A stretch of 18,101 nucleotides of DNA, taken from an uncultured Eubacteriales bacterium. GTDB taxonomy: Bacteria > Bacillota > Clostridia > Oscillospirales > CAG-382. Position numbers and translations under genes: made by a program. Below are positions 8,210-16,778 of this stretch, in pieces; the stretch's first letter is position 1, and every line of letters begins with the position of its first letter. The DNA lies in assembly GCA_900546385.1 (NCBI GenBank), contig URCT01000043.1:1-18101 (forward strand), given 5' to 3'. The notes under the pieces are model-generated. The model did not search any database and had not been told where the DNA came from. It saw only the letters and a list, made by a program, of their open reading frames with translations.

Positions 8210-8973
8210 ATATCATCGATTTTCACTGTCATCCGGGATATGATTTTTACCGTTCGGTTCACGGCATCGATATTGATAACGACCGCTTTTTTTCGGATTT
8301 GTCCGAATGCGGCATAGAAAAATGCTGCGGAAGCGTTATTGATGAAGGTATGTGCGCAAGACCGATCGAGGAATATGAAACGCTTGTTCCGGCATTAAAC
8401 GACCGTGCGATAAAAATTGCCCTCTCCTCGGGCGGCAGATATATTCCCGGCATTCATATCCATCCGATGTTTGTTGAAATGTCCTGCCGTGAAATCGAAC
8501 GGTGTCATAAACGCGGCGTAAAGCTTATCGGTGAGCTTGTGCCGTATATGATGGGCTACCAAAGCTGCTCCGGAAGGAATTTTTTGGAAATTATGGATTG
8601 TGCGGCATCGTATTCCATGGTTGTCAACATTCATCCGACAACCATTCCGGATATGGTTGCCTTGTCGGAAGCAATGCCTCGCTTAAAGCTGGTTTGGGCA
8701 CACTTTTCGGGATACGGCGGCCTGCAGGCGCACATAGATATGCTGAAAAAGTACCGAAATGTCTGTTTTGATATCTCGGCACACGGCACGGACACGGTCG
8801 GCACCTTGCGCGGCGCCATTGATCGCGTCGGATACGATAAGCTGCTTTTCGGCACGGATTATCCCGGCATCGGCCCGGCAACGGATATTGCCGCCGTGAT
8901 GTTCGAAGACTTGTCCGACGAAGAAAGAGAGGCGATTTTTTACAAAAACGCCAAACGCCTTTTAGAACTGTGA
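8206..8973 (+). CDS. Amidohydrolase-2 family metal-dependent hydrolase/lactonase
   Basis: This 255-residue cytoplasmic protein has a complete amidohydrolase-2 (PF04909-type) metal-site set: IIDFHCHPG (His7, His9), GIHIHP (His84, His86), VNIHPT (His143), WAHFSG (His166) and LLFGTDYPG (Asp218), ending with the usual FYKNAKRLLEL helix. Known family members hydrolyse sugar lactones and cyclic compounds or act as decarboxylases and hydratases; the substrate here cannot be read. The ATG at 8206 overlaps the stop of the preceding degenerate homologue (ATGA), implying coupled translation and possibly a complex of the two. Next to glycan-degrading genes, hydrolysis of a sugar lactone or a substituted sugar is the most economical guess. 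Confidence 0.85.
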   Translation: MNIIDFHCHPGYDFYRSVHGIDIDNDRFFSDLSECGIEKCCGSVIDEGMCARPIEEYETLVPALNDRAIKIALSSGGRYIPGIHIHPMFVEMSCREIERCHKRGVKLIGELVPYMMGYQSCSGRNFLEIMDCAASYSMVVNIHPTTIPDMVALSEAMPRLKLVWAHFSGYGGLQAHIDMLKKYRNVCFDISAHGTDTVGTLRGAIDRVGYDKLLFGTDYPGIGPATDIAAVMFEDLSDEEREAIFYKNAKRLLEL

Positions 8974-9044
8974 CCGCTCACCCTTTCACAAAGCAACGCA
9001 CAAGAAGTATAAAAATAAAAGTCAATAGAAGGAGAAACTTCAAC

Positions 9045-12000
9045 ATGATGAAAAAAGCAAAAGTCTTTCTGTGTTCTCTGCTCGTGCTGTGCGCCGTCTT
9101 TTTCTGCATGACGGCTCTTGCGGCGGAGGACATCGTTTTCAGCTTCGAAAACGATGCCTCTCTTGCCGGATGGTCAACGTCCTATCTGCGCTATAACTTT
9201 GATCCCGGCTGTTTTTATGGGTATGCCTTTGAAAAATCGGCAAACCTTTCCGACCCGATGTTTATCAGCCCGATCCTCGATATCAACGCGGAGGATTATC
9301 GTTATGTAGTCGTCAATATGCGCTTTTCCATCGACGCCGCATGGAGCCGGACCGGCACGGTCTTTTTCCTTGTTCCGGACGGCACATGGAACGGCAATAT
9401 GGCGGTCGGCAGCGAACGTTATGCGAACGGCACCTTGGCTTCACCGACAAACGTGGTGTTCGACATGGCCAAAAGCAAAGACTGGAAAGGGACGATCAAA
9501 CAAATTCGACTGGATCCGTTTGAAGCGCCGGGGACAATTGAGCTGTATTCCATTACCCTTACGAACACGCGTCCGGCTGATGATTCCGTAAAGGACGCCA
9601 AAGAAAACACACCGAAAAAGGAAATCGGCGTTTTCCTTACGCCGAACACCTACGCGGATAATTTTTCCGATGTTCCGGAAACCGAATGGTATGCTTCCGA
9701 AATTGAAAGTGCCTATGAGTTAGGCTTTGTCAACGGCAAGGCCGATACGCTTTTCGCTCCGGAGGACGGCATGACGATTGCCGAGGCCATCACGCTTGCG
9801 GCAAGAACCAACAATGCCTATGGCAGCGGCGATTACGGTTTCACCGCCGCAGACGGCGAAGAATGGTATATGCCCTACGTAAAGTATGCCGTTGAAAATA
9901 AGATTATCGATCCGCAGGATTATACCGATTATAACGCTTCGGCTACACGCGGACAAATGGCAAAAATTTTTGCAAATGCGCTTCCGGCGTCGGAATATGC
10001 TGCCGTCAACACCGTCGGTAGGATTCCGGATGTTGCGCAAAGCTCCCCGTACTATGCCGCCGTGTTAAAATTGTTCAATGCCGGTATTGTCATGGGCAAC
10101 GATGCTTACGGCACATTTTATCCCGAAAGCAGCATTAAGCGTTGTGAAGCGGCGGCGATTATCAATCGTATTGCCTTCAAGGACAAACGCATAAAGAAAA
10201 ATCTGCTGACAACCGTTCCGGCATTAAACAACGATGCCTTTACCATGTCGAGTGAAGCGAAATGCTTCATAGACGACAAAGTGTTCCGTCATCAGCATAT
10301 GGACGGCGTTCCCGGCGGCTGGGATGCGGTTCGCGTTCTGACCGCTCCCGAAAAATTCAGCCGTGCAAGCTACGTATTGGTGGATAATTCCGATCAATAT
10401 GAGGCGTATTATACCCGTAAATTCATGCCTGTAAGCGACGGCGTGCTGGATCTTGATTTTGGCGTCAATATCTACGGAAATAACGGCGCATACCTTTTGT
10501 TCTCCGACGAAAACGGGAAACCGGTCATGGAGATCCTTCTTGACCACGGGAACTATACGGTTCTTTCACCGGACGGCAGCTATACCGATACCGGTGCGGT
10601 GTATACCTCAAACGCCGTATATTTCGATATTCGTGTAAACCTTGACAACAAAACCTTTGATTTTGGTTTAGACGGCAATTATATCGGAACCTATCCGCTT
10701 GCAAACGATAACGCCATTGCCGCTCTGCATTGCGGCATTACCAAGGCGGGCACCTTAACCGTTGCACCGCAATATGCCTGCCTTTATCATAACTACTTGT
10801 TATACGAAAGATTTGTTAATGCTCCGGCAAGCACTTTACCATACGACGTTGCACTGCTTGCCGACGGAGGACGCGTTTCGAAAGAAAACCTTTACACCGA
10901 AAGAAGCGGCGGCGGAACGGTTGCCTTAAATTCAAATGCCGCCGGTAAAACCGGGATCGCTTCACATTTTAAAAAGGCAAGCGGCACGGTGGTTTTCGAA
11001 AGCTATATTCTTCTTCCGAACGAGATAAACGGCGCAGAGATTGCTTTAACAAGCGGCGATTCGACTGTTTTCAGCCTTGTTACAAGAGATGGAAGCTTTC
11101 TTGCTCCTGACGGAAGCGTTGTTACCTATGTAACGGAAAATCTTTGGACAATTGTCCGTTTTGAAGCGGACACGGTCACCGGCAAAGCACTGGTTAAGAT
11201 CAACGGCAAACCGGTCGGAACATATGCCTTTGCCGCTGCCGCCGCTTTTCTTGACGGCTATCGCTTCACGTTCGCGCCGCGTACCGAGGCTGTTATGTAC
11301 GTTGATACGATCTCGGCCTTTATCAAGCTCCCGTATCCGGAAGATTATGTTCCGGAGCCGAAGATTCCCGAATCCGATTATTTTATCGGCATAAATGTAT
11401 GCCCGCTGTGGCGTGAAGGCACGCACTACGGCTGGGAGGAAATCACGGCATATCCTGAAATCACGCCGGTTTTGGGCTACTATGACGAAGGCTCGCCGGA
11501 GGTTTCCGACTGGGAAATCAAAATGATGGCAGAGCATGGCATTGACTACGAAATTTTCTGCTGGTATCCCAACGGCAATGATACAAAGCCTATCCAAAGC
11601 ACTGCCATGAATCAGGCGATTATCGACGGCTATTTCAATGCTCGTTACAGTGATAAGCTGAAATTTGCCATTATGTGGGAAAATTCGTCGGTAAACGGTC
11701 TTTCCTTTGAGGATTTCAAGAAGTATACCGTTCCGTATTGGATGGAGTACTTCTTTAAGGATGAGCGGTATGTAAAAATCGACAATAAACCGCTGTTAAC
11801 CGTCTGGCAGCTGGATAATAAATTCAAGGATGTTTCTGCCAAGGAAGCCTTTGATTATGTCCGCGAAGAGTGCCGCAAGGCAGGCTTTGACGGCTGCGAA
11901 ATTCTTCTTTACAGCGGAAACTCCGATCCGGCATTCGAAGAAAGCATGAAGGCAAACGGAATCGACGGACTGCTTGCGTATCATTGGGGTACGGACGGTT

Positions 12001-13811
12001 CAAACGCAGCCGCTCAAGAAAAGCACCTAACGGCATACAGTGCGCTTGACTATACCGTTCCAACCATCAGTGTCGGCTTTGACTATGTCGGATGGGGCAG
12101 AAGCGAACGGAGAAACGGCCTTCTTGACCCGAAGGATTACCCGGCCATGACCGAAATCGTCAAAAAGGCACTTGCCGAACGTCAGAAGACCGGCGGCAAA
12201 TACGCCAACATGGTCAACATTTCCACTTGGAACGAATACGGCGAGGGCACGTATGTCATGCCGACCGAGCGTTTCGGCTTCGGCTATCTCGATGCCATCC
12301 GCGCGGCATTTACCAAGACCGGTACGGCAATACACAGTGATTTGACGCTGAGTGCTTCGCAAAGACAGCGAATCAATTATTTGTTCGGACAGGACAGACA
12401 GCTTCTCCGCCCGCAGATGCTTGCTGAAAAACAACAAACGGACGAAGAAAATAAACCGTTTACGGTGGACATCAGCGGCAGCGAACTTGCTCTTATCAAA
12501 GAGCCGGACCGCACGAACGGCGGCCTTATGGTTCCGGTTTACCCCGAAAGCGGCATTTTCTCGCGCATGATGTGTACCTACACATGGAACAAACGCACGC
12601 AAACGCTGACGGTTTCCAACGCCAAGCACACCGTTTCCTTTGTCATCGGCAAGGATACCATGACGGTGGACGGCTCTGAAAAGAAGCTGTATGCCGCAAC
12701 CTATTGGTACGACGGTCTGCCCGTGCTTCCGCTCGATACACTTGCCGCCTCCCTCGGTTACTTCCCGGTGACCCATGAGGACAGCAGCGGCGTCAGTATT
12801 ATGCTTGGCAGCGCCTCCGATTACGATATTCTCAAAAAACGCAAGCCGTATCAATATGAATTTGAACTCCTCGGCGACACGGAGGATTGGACTCCGCAAA
12901 ACAGTACAATTTCTGTGGAAGGCGGCGTCTTGAAGGGCATTTCCACCGGAAACGACCCGGCCGTTATCTCTCCGAGTCTGTCGGTGAAGGCGGAAACATA
13001 TCCGACAATAGCGATTCGCATGAAGTGGGACAGAAATAATACGGATAAGAAGGATCTCGCCGTTATCTACTTCCGAAAAGCGAACGCCGGTCTTTCGGAA
13101 TTCCGAACGGTTGCAATCAAAGACTTGCCGACCTCCAGCAACGGTGAATTTGTGGAATTCAAATTCAACATGCAGGAGCATCTCCAATGGGACGGCGAAA
13201 TAACAGGCGTTCGATTTGACCCGTTTAATGCAACGGGCACGTTCGAAATCGACTATATCCGCTTTGAAAAAGCAGAGGGTGCCGAGGAAGCCGAAAAAGC
13301 AGCGGCAGAGCGCGAAGCAAACCTCGACGACACCATTGCCAACGGCGACGCCTCCATGCAAATGTATAATCCGATGTATTCGGGGAATGCAAAGGTAACC
13401 ATTGTCAAAGCGCTGAACGGCGATCCTTGCTATAATGTCCAGGCAAACGGCGCCGGAAAGGTTTGGACCTATTGCATACAGAAGGTGAAGTTCACTCCGG
13501 GTGCAACGTACCTGGTTGAATTTGATGCACGTATGACCGGCACCAACACGGGCGAATTCACCGCCGGCCTTGAAACCGGTATTTTTGTCAATTTCATGTA
13601 CGACGGCAGCGATAAACGTGACCATCCCAAAAATATCGGCGTGCTCAGAATGAGCGATAAGGACGAATGGCAGCATTTTTCCGCTGAGTTAACGGTGGAG
13701 AAATCCTGCGACAACGTTAACGACGAATTTTCCGTGTTCACGAATCCGATCGGTAATGCCGGCGTTAACTATCAGCTTGATAATATCACCATGACACGTA
13801 TCGACGAATAA
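9045..13811 (+). CDS. Secreted SLH-anchored multidomain protein with GH99/WbsX-like glycoside hydrolase domain
   Basis: The frame is open from 8970, but GAAGGAG before ATG 9045 and a clean signal peptide (residues 1-25, MKKAKVF then a hydrophobic core, cut after TALA) fix the start; length 1588 residues. Domains in order: CBM-like module (26-180); three SLH domains (204-390, NFSDVPETEWYASEIESAYE first), which bind secondary wall polymers; two concanavalin-like modules (about 405-590 and 605-765); a GH99/WbsX-like TIM barrel (about 776-1095); a copper-amine-oxidase-N-like stalk domain (about 1139-1257); a second CBM-like module (1270-1405); and a CBM4/9-like C-terminus (1420-1588). The barrel has YYDEGSPEVSDWEIKMMAEH, FAIMWEN and STWNEYGEGTYV. 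Glu1064 and Glu1067 form an E-x-x-E pair like the catalytic pair of GH99 endo-mannosidases. It is probably a surface endoglycosidase acting on mannan-like or N-glycan-like chains; specificity is inferred. Confidence 0.86.
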   Translation: MMKKAKVFLCSLLVLCAVFFCMTALAAEDIVFSFENDASLAGWSTSYLRYNFDPGCFYGYAFEKSANLSDPMFISPILDINAEDYRYVVVNMRFSIDAAWSRTGTVFFLVPDGTWNGNMAVGSERYANGTLASPTNVVFDMAKSKDWKGTIKQIRLDPFEAPGTIELYSITLTNTRPADDSVKDAKENTPKKEIGVFLTPNTYADNFSDVPETEWYASEIESAYELGFVNGKADTLFAPEDGMTIAEAITLAARTNNAYGSGDYGFTAADGEEWYMPYVKYAVENKIIDPQDYTDYNASATRGQMAKIFANALPASEYAAVNTVGRIPDVAQSSPYYAAVLKLFNAGIVMGNDAYGTFYPESSIKRCEAAAIINRIAFKDKRIKKNLLTTVPALNNDAFTMSSEAKCFIDDKVFRHQHMDGVPGGWDAVRVLTAPEKFSRASYVLVDNSDQYEAYYTRKFMPVSDGVLDLDFGVNIYGNNGAYLLFSDENGKPVMEILLDHGNYTVLSPDGSYTDTGAVYTSNAVYFDIRVNLDNKTFDFGLDGNYIGTYPLANDNAIAALHCGITKAGTLTVAPQYACLYHNYLLYERFVNAPASTLPYDVALLADGGRVSKENLYTERSGGGTVALNSNAAGKTGIASHFKKASGTVVFESYILLPNEINGAEIALTSGDSTVFSLVTRDGSFLAPDGSVVTYVTENLWTIVRFEADTVTGKALVKINGKPVGTYAFAAAAAFLDGYRFTFAPRTEAVMYVDTISAFIKLPYPEDYVPEPKIPESDYFIGINVCPLWREGTHYGWEEITAYPEITPVLGYYDEGSPEVSDWEIKMMAEHGIDYEIFCWYPNGNDTKPIQSTAMNQAIIDGYFNARYSDKLKFAIMWENSSVNGLSFEDFKKYTVPYWMEYFFKDERYVKIDNKPLLTVWQLDNKFKDVSAKEAFDYVREECRKAGFDGCEILLYSGNSDPAFEESMKANGIDGLLAYHWGTDGSNAAAQEKHLTAYSALDYTVPTISVGFDYVGWGRSERRNGLLDPKDYPAMTEIVKKALAERQKTGGKYANMVNISTWNEYGEGTYVMPTERFGFGYLDAIRAAFTKTGTAIHSDLTLSASQRQRINYLFGQDRQLLRPQMLAEKQQTDEENKPFTVDISGSELALIKEPDRTNGGLMVPVYPESGIFSRMMCTYTWNKRTQTLTVSNAKHTVSFVIGKDTMTVDGSEKKLYAATYWYDGLPVLPLDTLAASLGYFPVTHEDSSGVSIMLGSASDYDILKKRKPYQYEFELLGDTEDWTPQNSTISVEGGVLKGISTGNDPAVISPSLSVKAETYPTIAIRMKWDRNNTDKKDLAVIYFRKANAGLSEFRTVAIKDLPTSSNGEFVEFKFNMQEHLQWDGEITGVRFDPFNATGTFEIDYIRFEKAEGAEEAEKAAAEREANLDDTIANGDASMQMYNPMYSGNAKVTIVKALNGDPCYNVQANGAGKVWTYCIQKVKFTPGATYLVEFDARMTGTNTGEFTAGLETGIFVNFMYDGSDKRDHPKNIGVLRMSDKDEWQHFSAELTVEKSCDNVNDEFSVFTNPIGNAGVNYQLDNITMTRIDE

Positions 13812-13821
13812 CGACAAATAA

Positions 13822-13875
13822 AAAAAGCACAGCAGTCAAACGGTTTTTCAATTCGCTTAGCTGTTGTGTTTTTTT
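13822..13875 (+). terminator. Rho-independent terminator of the rightward operon
   Basis: CACAGCAG (13828-13835) pairs with CTGTTGTG (13861-13868) through one G-U pair, is preceded by an A run, and is followed by seven T (13869-13875). The stem's first half can alternatively pair perfectly with TGCTGTGC at 13875-13882. It lies 16 bp after the stop of the GH99-like gene. Confidence 0.75.
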
Positions 13876-14120
13876 GCTGTGCCCTTATCCGCGCCCTTAT
13901 CCGCAAATTTTTACGGTTTCGAAGCAAATAAAAAAGACGACACTTTCGTATCATCTTTTTGTTGAGTTGAAACGTGTACACGAAACAGCCTCGTTTTGGA
14001 ACGAGCGTGTTCGTTTAAGTCAACTGTTGGAAATAACTCTAATTTTGATAAAATGCACCCCCTATAAGGAATTTTGCACCCCCTTATAGAGAAAATGCAC
14101 CCCCTTTTTAAGGCGATATT
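13876..14120. other. Non-coding junction between glycan locus and AT-rich remnant
   Basis: No convincing gene is present. It holds a 12-bp tandem duplication GCCCTTATCCGC (13881-13892 and 13893-13904), an A/T-rich imperfect hairpin (13931-13940 with 13951-13960, one mismatch, ending in TTTTT) that may be a second terminator, a palindrome CGTGTACACG (13973-13982), a small hairpin CTCGTT-TTGG-AACGAG (13990-14005), and the 21-bp repeats listed separately. Composition shifts from GC-balanced to AT-rich across this stretch. Confidence 0.5.
14050..14112. repeat. Three tandem 21-bp units with core TGCACCCCC, possible transposon terminal repeats
   Basis: TGCACCCCC occurs at 14054, 14075 and 14096, exactly 21 bp apart, each preceded by an A/T quartet (AAAA or TTTT) and followed by T/A-rich bases. 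No fourth copy is seen on either side. The array ends 9 bp from the stop of the nuclease pseudogene. Short repeats of about 20 bp in several copies are typical of the ends of IS21-family elements; iterons or a regulator array are alternatives. No transposase gene remains here. Confidence 0.6.
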
Positions 14121-15947
14121 TCAATTGTTAATATCAGGGGTCCCCATAGCTTGATTAACTTTTTCCTTTATCAGATCCACCGAAACATCTTCATCATAAT
14201 TCACATAAATCAAAGTGATTCCGTTTTCTTCGCTGAGTTTTTTCTTTAATATATCTCTTTCTGCTTGTTCTTTAAAATGCTTCTCCCCACCAAAAAAATC
14301 AACTGGTTCAAAATGCTGTTTGCCTTGATATTAAAAAGCAATATTCTTTCCGCACACAAAAACATCATACGACATTTGTCCTTTTTGAGACCTCAAAAAG
14401 TATGGTCTGTACTGATGTATAACAGTGTTTTTCTTAAACACTTTTTCTACACATTCCAACATTAATTCTTCAGATTTCCACTTATAGTCTATTATATCGT
14501 AAATATATCGCTCAAATGGTTTGTCTGTATTATTTTTTGCTTCTGCCAAAACAATTTTTTGTACAGTTAATACATCGTCCTTGTTCTTTATCTGTCTAGG
14601 AACAATATAAAAAGAAACTTTTTCAGCAAACAGTGATTGTGTATTTCCTTTCTTTTTTACATTTTTCCACTTGTTTACTTTTGCTTCTTCAACAAGGGCT
14701 TCTCTGCATTTATGCCAAGTTGAATCAGCAACAAAAAGATTATATGGAATATTCTTGTAGTGTTCAAGTGCACTTAGTAAAGAATATCCTTCTGTATGAG
14801 CTTTTGGATTTGTTGTTCTTGCGACCGAAACACCAATCTTTCCATTTACAGTCAACTCATAAACTATAAAATAGTACTGGAATCCTTCCCAAGAATCGTA
14901 TCTTTCTTGTAATTTTAATGTGGGCAATGCTTTGTTGACAAGCGAAAAATTGCTCGTTTGCCAAAATTGAGGGTGTTCACCTTTGACAATTATTTCATGT
15001 ATATCCCCGGTCTTGAAAGGTCTATAGTATAAATTATTGTATGTTTCTGGTGCGTAACCAGTGCCGTCTATCAAATGTATTCCTTTAACGAATTTACTGA
15101 ATTTCATTTGATTGTATAATTCGTTATATGTCAATTCTTGTATGACTATCGTATATCTATCAATGATGTTTTCTTTTTTATGGAATTTATCTCTAAAAGC
15201 AGAGTGACTAGCCTTAACCCCTATGTAGATAACCAATGTTTCTTCAAATAATAACACCTTTTCGTGCTCGTTGATGGTAAATTCTTTATAGTTAAATTGA
15301 GATAAAGGCTCTTTCAATTTTTTAACAATACTGTTCAAATAATTAACAATACTATTATAATCATAATTATCGATTATAATTTGATTTGTTTGATTGTTAT
15401 GCAATAATTCATAAAGATTAAAGTGCTCTTTAAATTTTTCTGCAAAAGTGTGAAATTTATCGTTGTTATCATCCAACAAACTTCTGTCGTCGAATTTCCT
15501 AATATAGTATTGCTTTACATCAAAAACAGCGATTTGTTGTGCAGGAAATTTACTATTAACAATGTTAGCAAGTTTTTCATAATCAGAAAATTCTGTCTCA
15601 CTGTAAACTAATTCAGAAAAAACAAAAGGAAATTTCCGGTTTAAGTAGTAGTCATCGCTTTCTTTGGTGAACATTGAATTATCTAAATATGGATATTTTC
15701 GATACATCATTCCAGCAAACACTACATATTTATCTTCAAATATGTAAATGTTGTTGAACTTATCTAAAACAATCTTTTTGAATTTTGCGTTTAATGTGTT
15801 TTCAAACAAAGAGGTAATATATTGAGTTCGATAGTCTAGTATTTGCATAACTTTGGAGTCAATTTCTTTATAATCTTCAGGCTCAATGAAGGCATAATTA
15901 TAAAAATCATAGTCTGAATAATTATATTTATACTCACAATAAATCAT
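14121..15947 (-). pseudogene. PD-(D/E)XK nuclease-domain protein interrupted by an in-frame TAA at the catalytic position
   Basis: ATG 15947 follows GGAGGT by five nt. The frame runs 538 codons to a TAA at 14333-14331, then continues in the same frame for 69 more codons to TGA at 14121. The continuation is clearly coding: after AF-stop it reads YQGKQHFEPVDFFGGEKHF, then QAERDILKKKL and GITLIYVNYDED, the usual end of a PD-(D/E)XK nuclease domain of the type I(A)xEyQGxQHFEPVDFFGG. The preceding part gives WKSEELMLECVEKVF, YRPYFLRSQKGQMSYDVFVC. The stop replaces the expected Glu (GAA to TAA). The first 430 residues are not recognised. The gene is AT-rich with codon use unlike its neighbours, indicating transfer. 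Decay is most likely; readthrough or a sequencing error is possible. Confidence 0.8.
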
Positions 15948-15971
15948 ATTATACCTCCATGTTGTATAAAG

Positions 15972-16234
15972 TTAAACTTCTATAACTTTCACATCATATT
16001 TTACATACTCTTTGATTTTAGCATATGAAATATATTCTCTTTTATCCGTTTTCAAATTGCGTAATACCATTTTTCTATCAATTGAACAGTATAGGGCATA
16101 GAGTGTTTACCGACTATCACTTCTGAAGATTCCAACTCTTTAAATATCTTTTTTAGAATATCCGAACATCCAACAAGTGGAAACCCTTCAAAATCATAGA
16201 CTATTGGAATATGACTATATAAACCCTTTTTGCA
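15972..16234 (-). pseudogene. Truncated and frameshifted coding remnant of unknown family, upstream of the nuclease pseudogene
   Basis: Two overlapping open stretches on the minus strand read like one protein. Frame A (16234 to stop at 16052, 60 residues, no start) gives SHIPIVYDFEGFPLVGC, ILKKIFKELESSEVIVGKHS. Frame B (16106 to stop at 15972, 44 residues) gives LYALYCSIDRKMVLRNLKTD, KREYISYAKIKEYVKYDVKV. A single frameshift near 16090-16106 joins them. The 5' end is lost where the sequence meets the 20-bp-spaced repeats. Composition matches the nuclease pseudogene 24 bp downstream, so the two probably formed one operon. Function not recognised. If frame B's own ATG at 16070 is used, it would be a 32-residue peptide, which I consider less likely. 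Confidence 0.5.
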
Positions 16235-16239
16235 TCATG

Positions 16240-16279
16240 TGAACTCCATTTAAGCTATCTGAACCCTATTACTTTTCAA
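16240..16279. repeat. Two 20-bp-spaced repeats with TGAAC core, possible end of another insertion element
   Basis: TGAACTCCATT (16240-) and TGAACCCTATT (16260-) share 9 of 11 positions and are spaced exactly 20 bp. They abut the truncated 5' end of the coding remnant. Spacing and form resemble multiple terminal repeats of IS21-type elements, but they differ from the 14050-14112 set, so the two would not be ends of one element. Confidence 0.4.
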
Positions 16280-16370
16280 AAAACACCTAAAAACACGAAA
16301 AAACGCTTCATAAATAAATCGAAACGGATCGCTTGTTGTTAAAAAAGTGCTGAAAAGCCTTATTTAAAGC
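16280..16370. other. AT-rich non-coding stretch between remnant island and tmRNA terminator
   Basis: A-rich, low-complexity sequence. I find no gene, ribosome site or strong hairpin in it. Confidence 0.5.
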
Positions 16371-16411
16371 CAAAAATCAATAACCCCAACTTTTTATCAA
16401 AGTTATGGTTA
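16371..16411 (-). terminator. Probable terminator of ssrA
   Basis: Read on the minus strand just after the tmRNA CCA end, AACTTT (16404-16399) pairs with AAAGTT (16394-16389) across a five-base loop, flanked by an outer pairing TAACC/GGTTA with a two-base bulge region, followed by TTGATTTTT. The position 6 bp downstream of the tmRNA 3' end fits. Confidence 0.6.
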
Positions 16412-16416
16412 TAATA

Positions 16417-16766
16417 TGGTGGAGGCGAGGAGAGTCGAACTCCTGTCCGAAAACCCATTCCCACAGCTTTCTACGAGCGTAGGCGGTCAATAGGATTCCC
16501 CATTATGCGCGCCGGCCGTCAGGCTCACATAACCGGTAGCTTATAGGTTCATGCCGTGCCTCAAAGCATTGACACGTTCACGTTCACTGCTGATTGACGC
16601 CATAGCCCGTGCCGCAGTCCTCACAGGTATGACGGCCGCCTAAGTTAGGCAGCTACTAATTCTGTATTATTAGCGTTTAATTTTAGAATTGCGGCGTTTT
16701 TAAGAGCTTCCGCACCTCTGCTCGCTTACCGTCGTTCAAGATCCCCGTCGAAACCTTTACGCCCCC
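16417..16766 (-). ncRNA. ssrA: Transfer-messenger RNA (tmRNA, 10Sa RNA)
   Basis: The RNA is about 350 nt and rescues stalled ribosomes with SmpB. The 5' end GGGGGCG (16766-16760) pairs with CGCCTCC before ACCA (16427-16417), giving a seven-pair acceptor stem with the G3-U70 wobble needed by alanyl-tRNA synthetase. The T-arm GGAGTTCGACTCTCC and the 5' segment GTAAAGGTTTCGACGGGGAT are standard. The tag frame ends in TAA and reads ANNTELVAA if the GCT resume codon after AATTAAAC is used; upstream in-frame codons would allow a longer tag, so the resume codon is inferred. The 3' CCA is encoded. It lies 12 nt after the smpB stop on the same strand, so the two are probably co-transcribed and processed. 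Confidence 0.96.
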
Positions 16767-16778
16767 ATATTTTTCGCT

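Noticed and set aside
8970..9044. GTG start at 8970 for the GH99-like protein
   Set aside because: It would put 25 polar residues before a perfect signal peptide; ATG 9045 has GAAGGAG upstream.
12027..13676. 549-codon open frame on the minus strand
   Set aside because: It is antisense to the well-supported GH99-like protein; the sense frame has clear domains, the antisense none.
13874..14089. 71-codon plus-strand open frame
   Set aside because: It runs through the terminator, a tandem duplication and the repeat array, with no ribosome site.
14050..14112. CRISPR array
   Set aside because: Only three units of 21 bp with no separate spacers and no cas genes.
16417..16440. Second att copy of the tmRNA 3' end
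   Set aside because: I looked for a repeat of the ssrA 3' sequence between 13800 and 16400 and found none.
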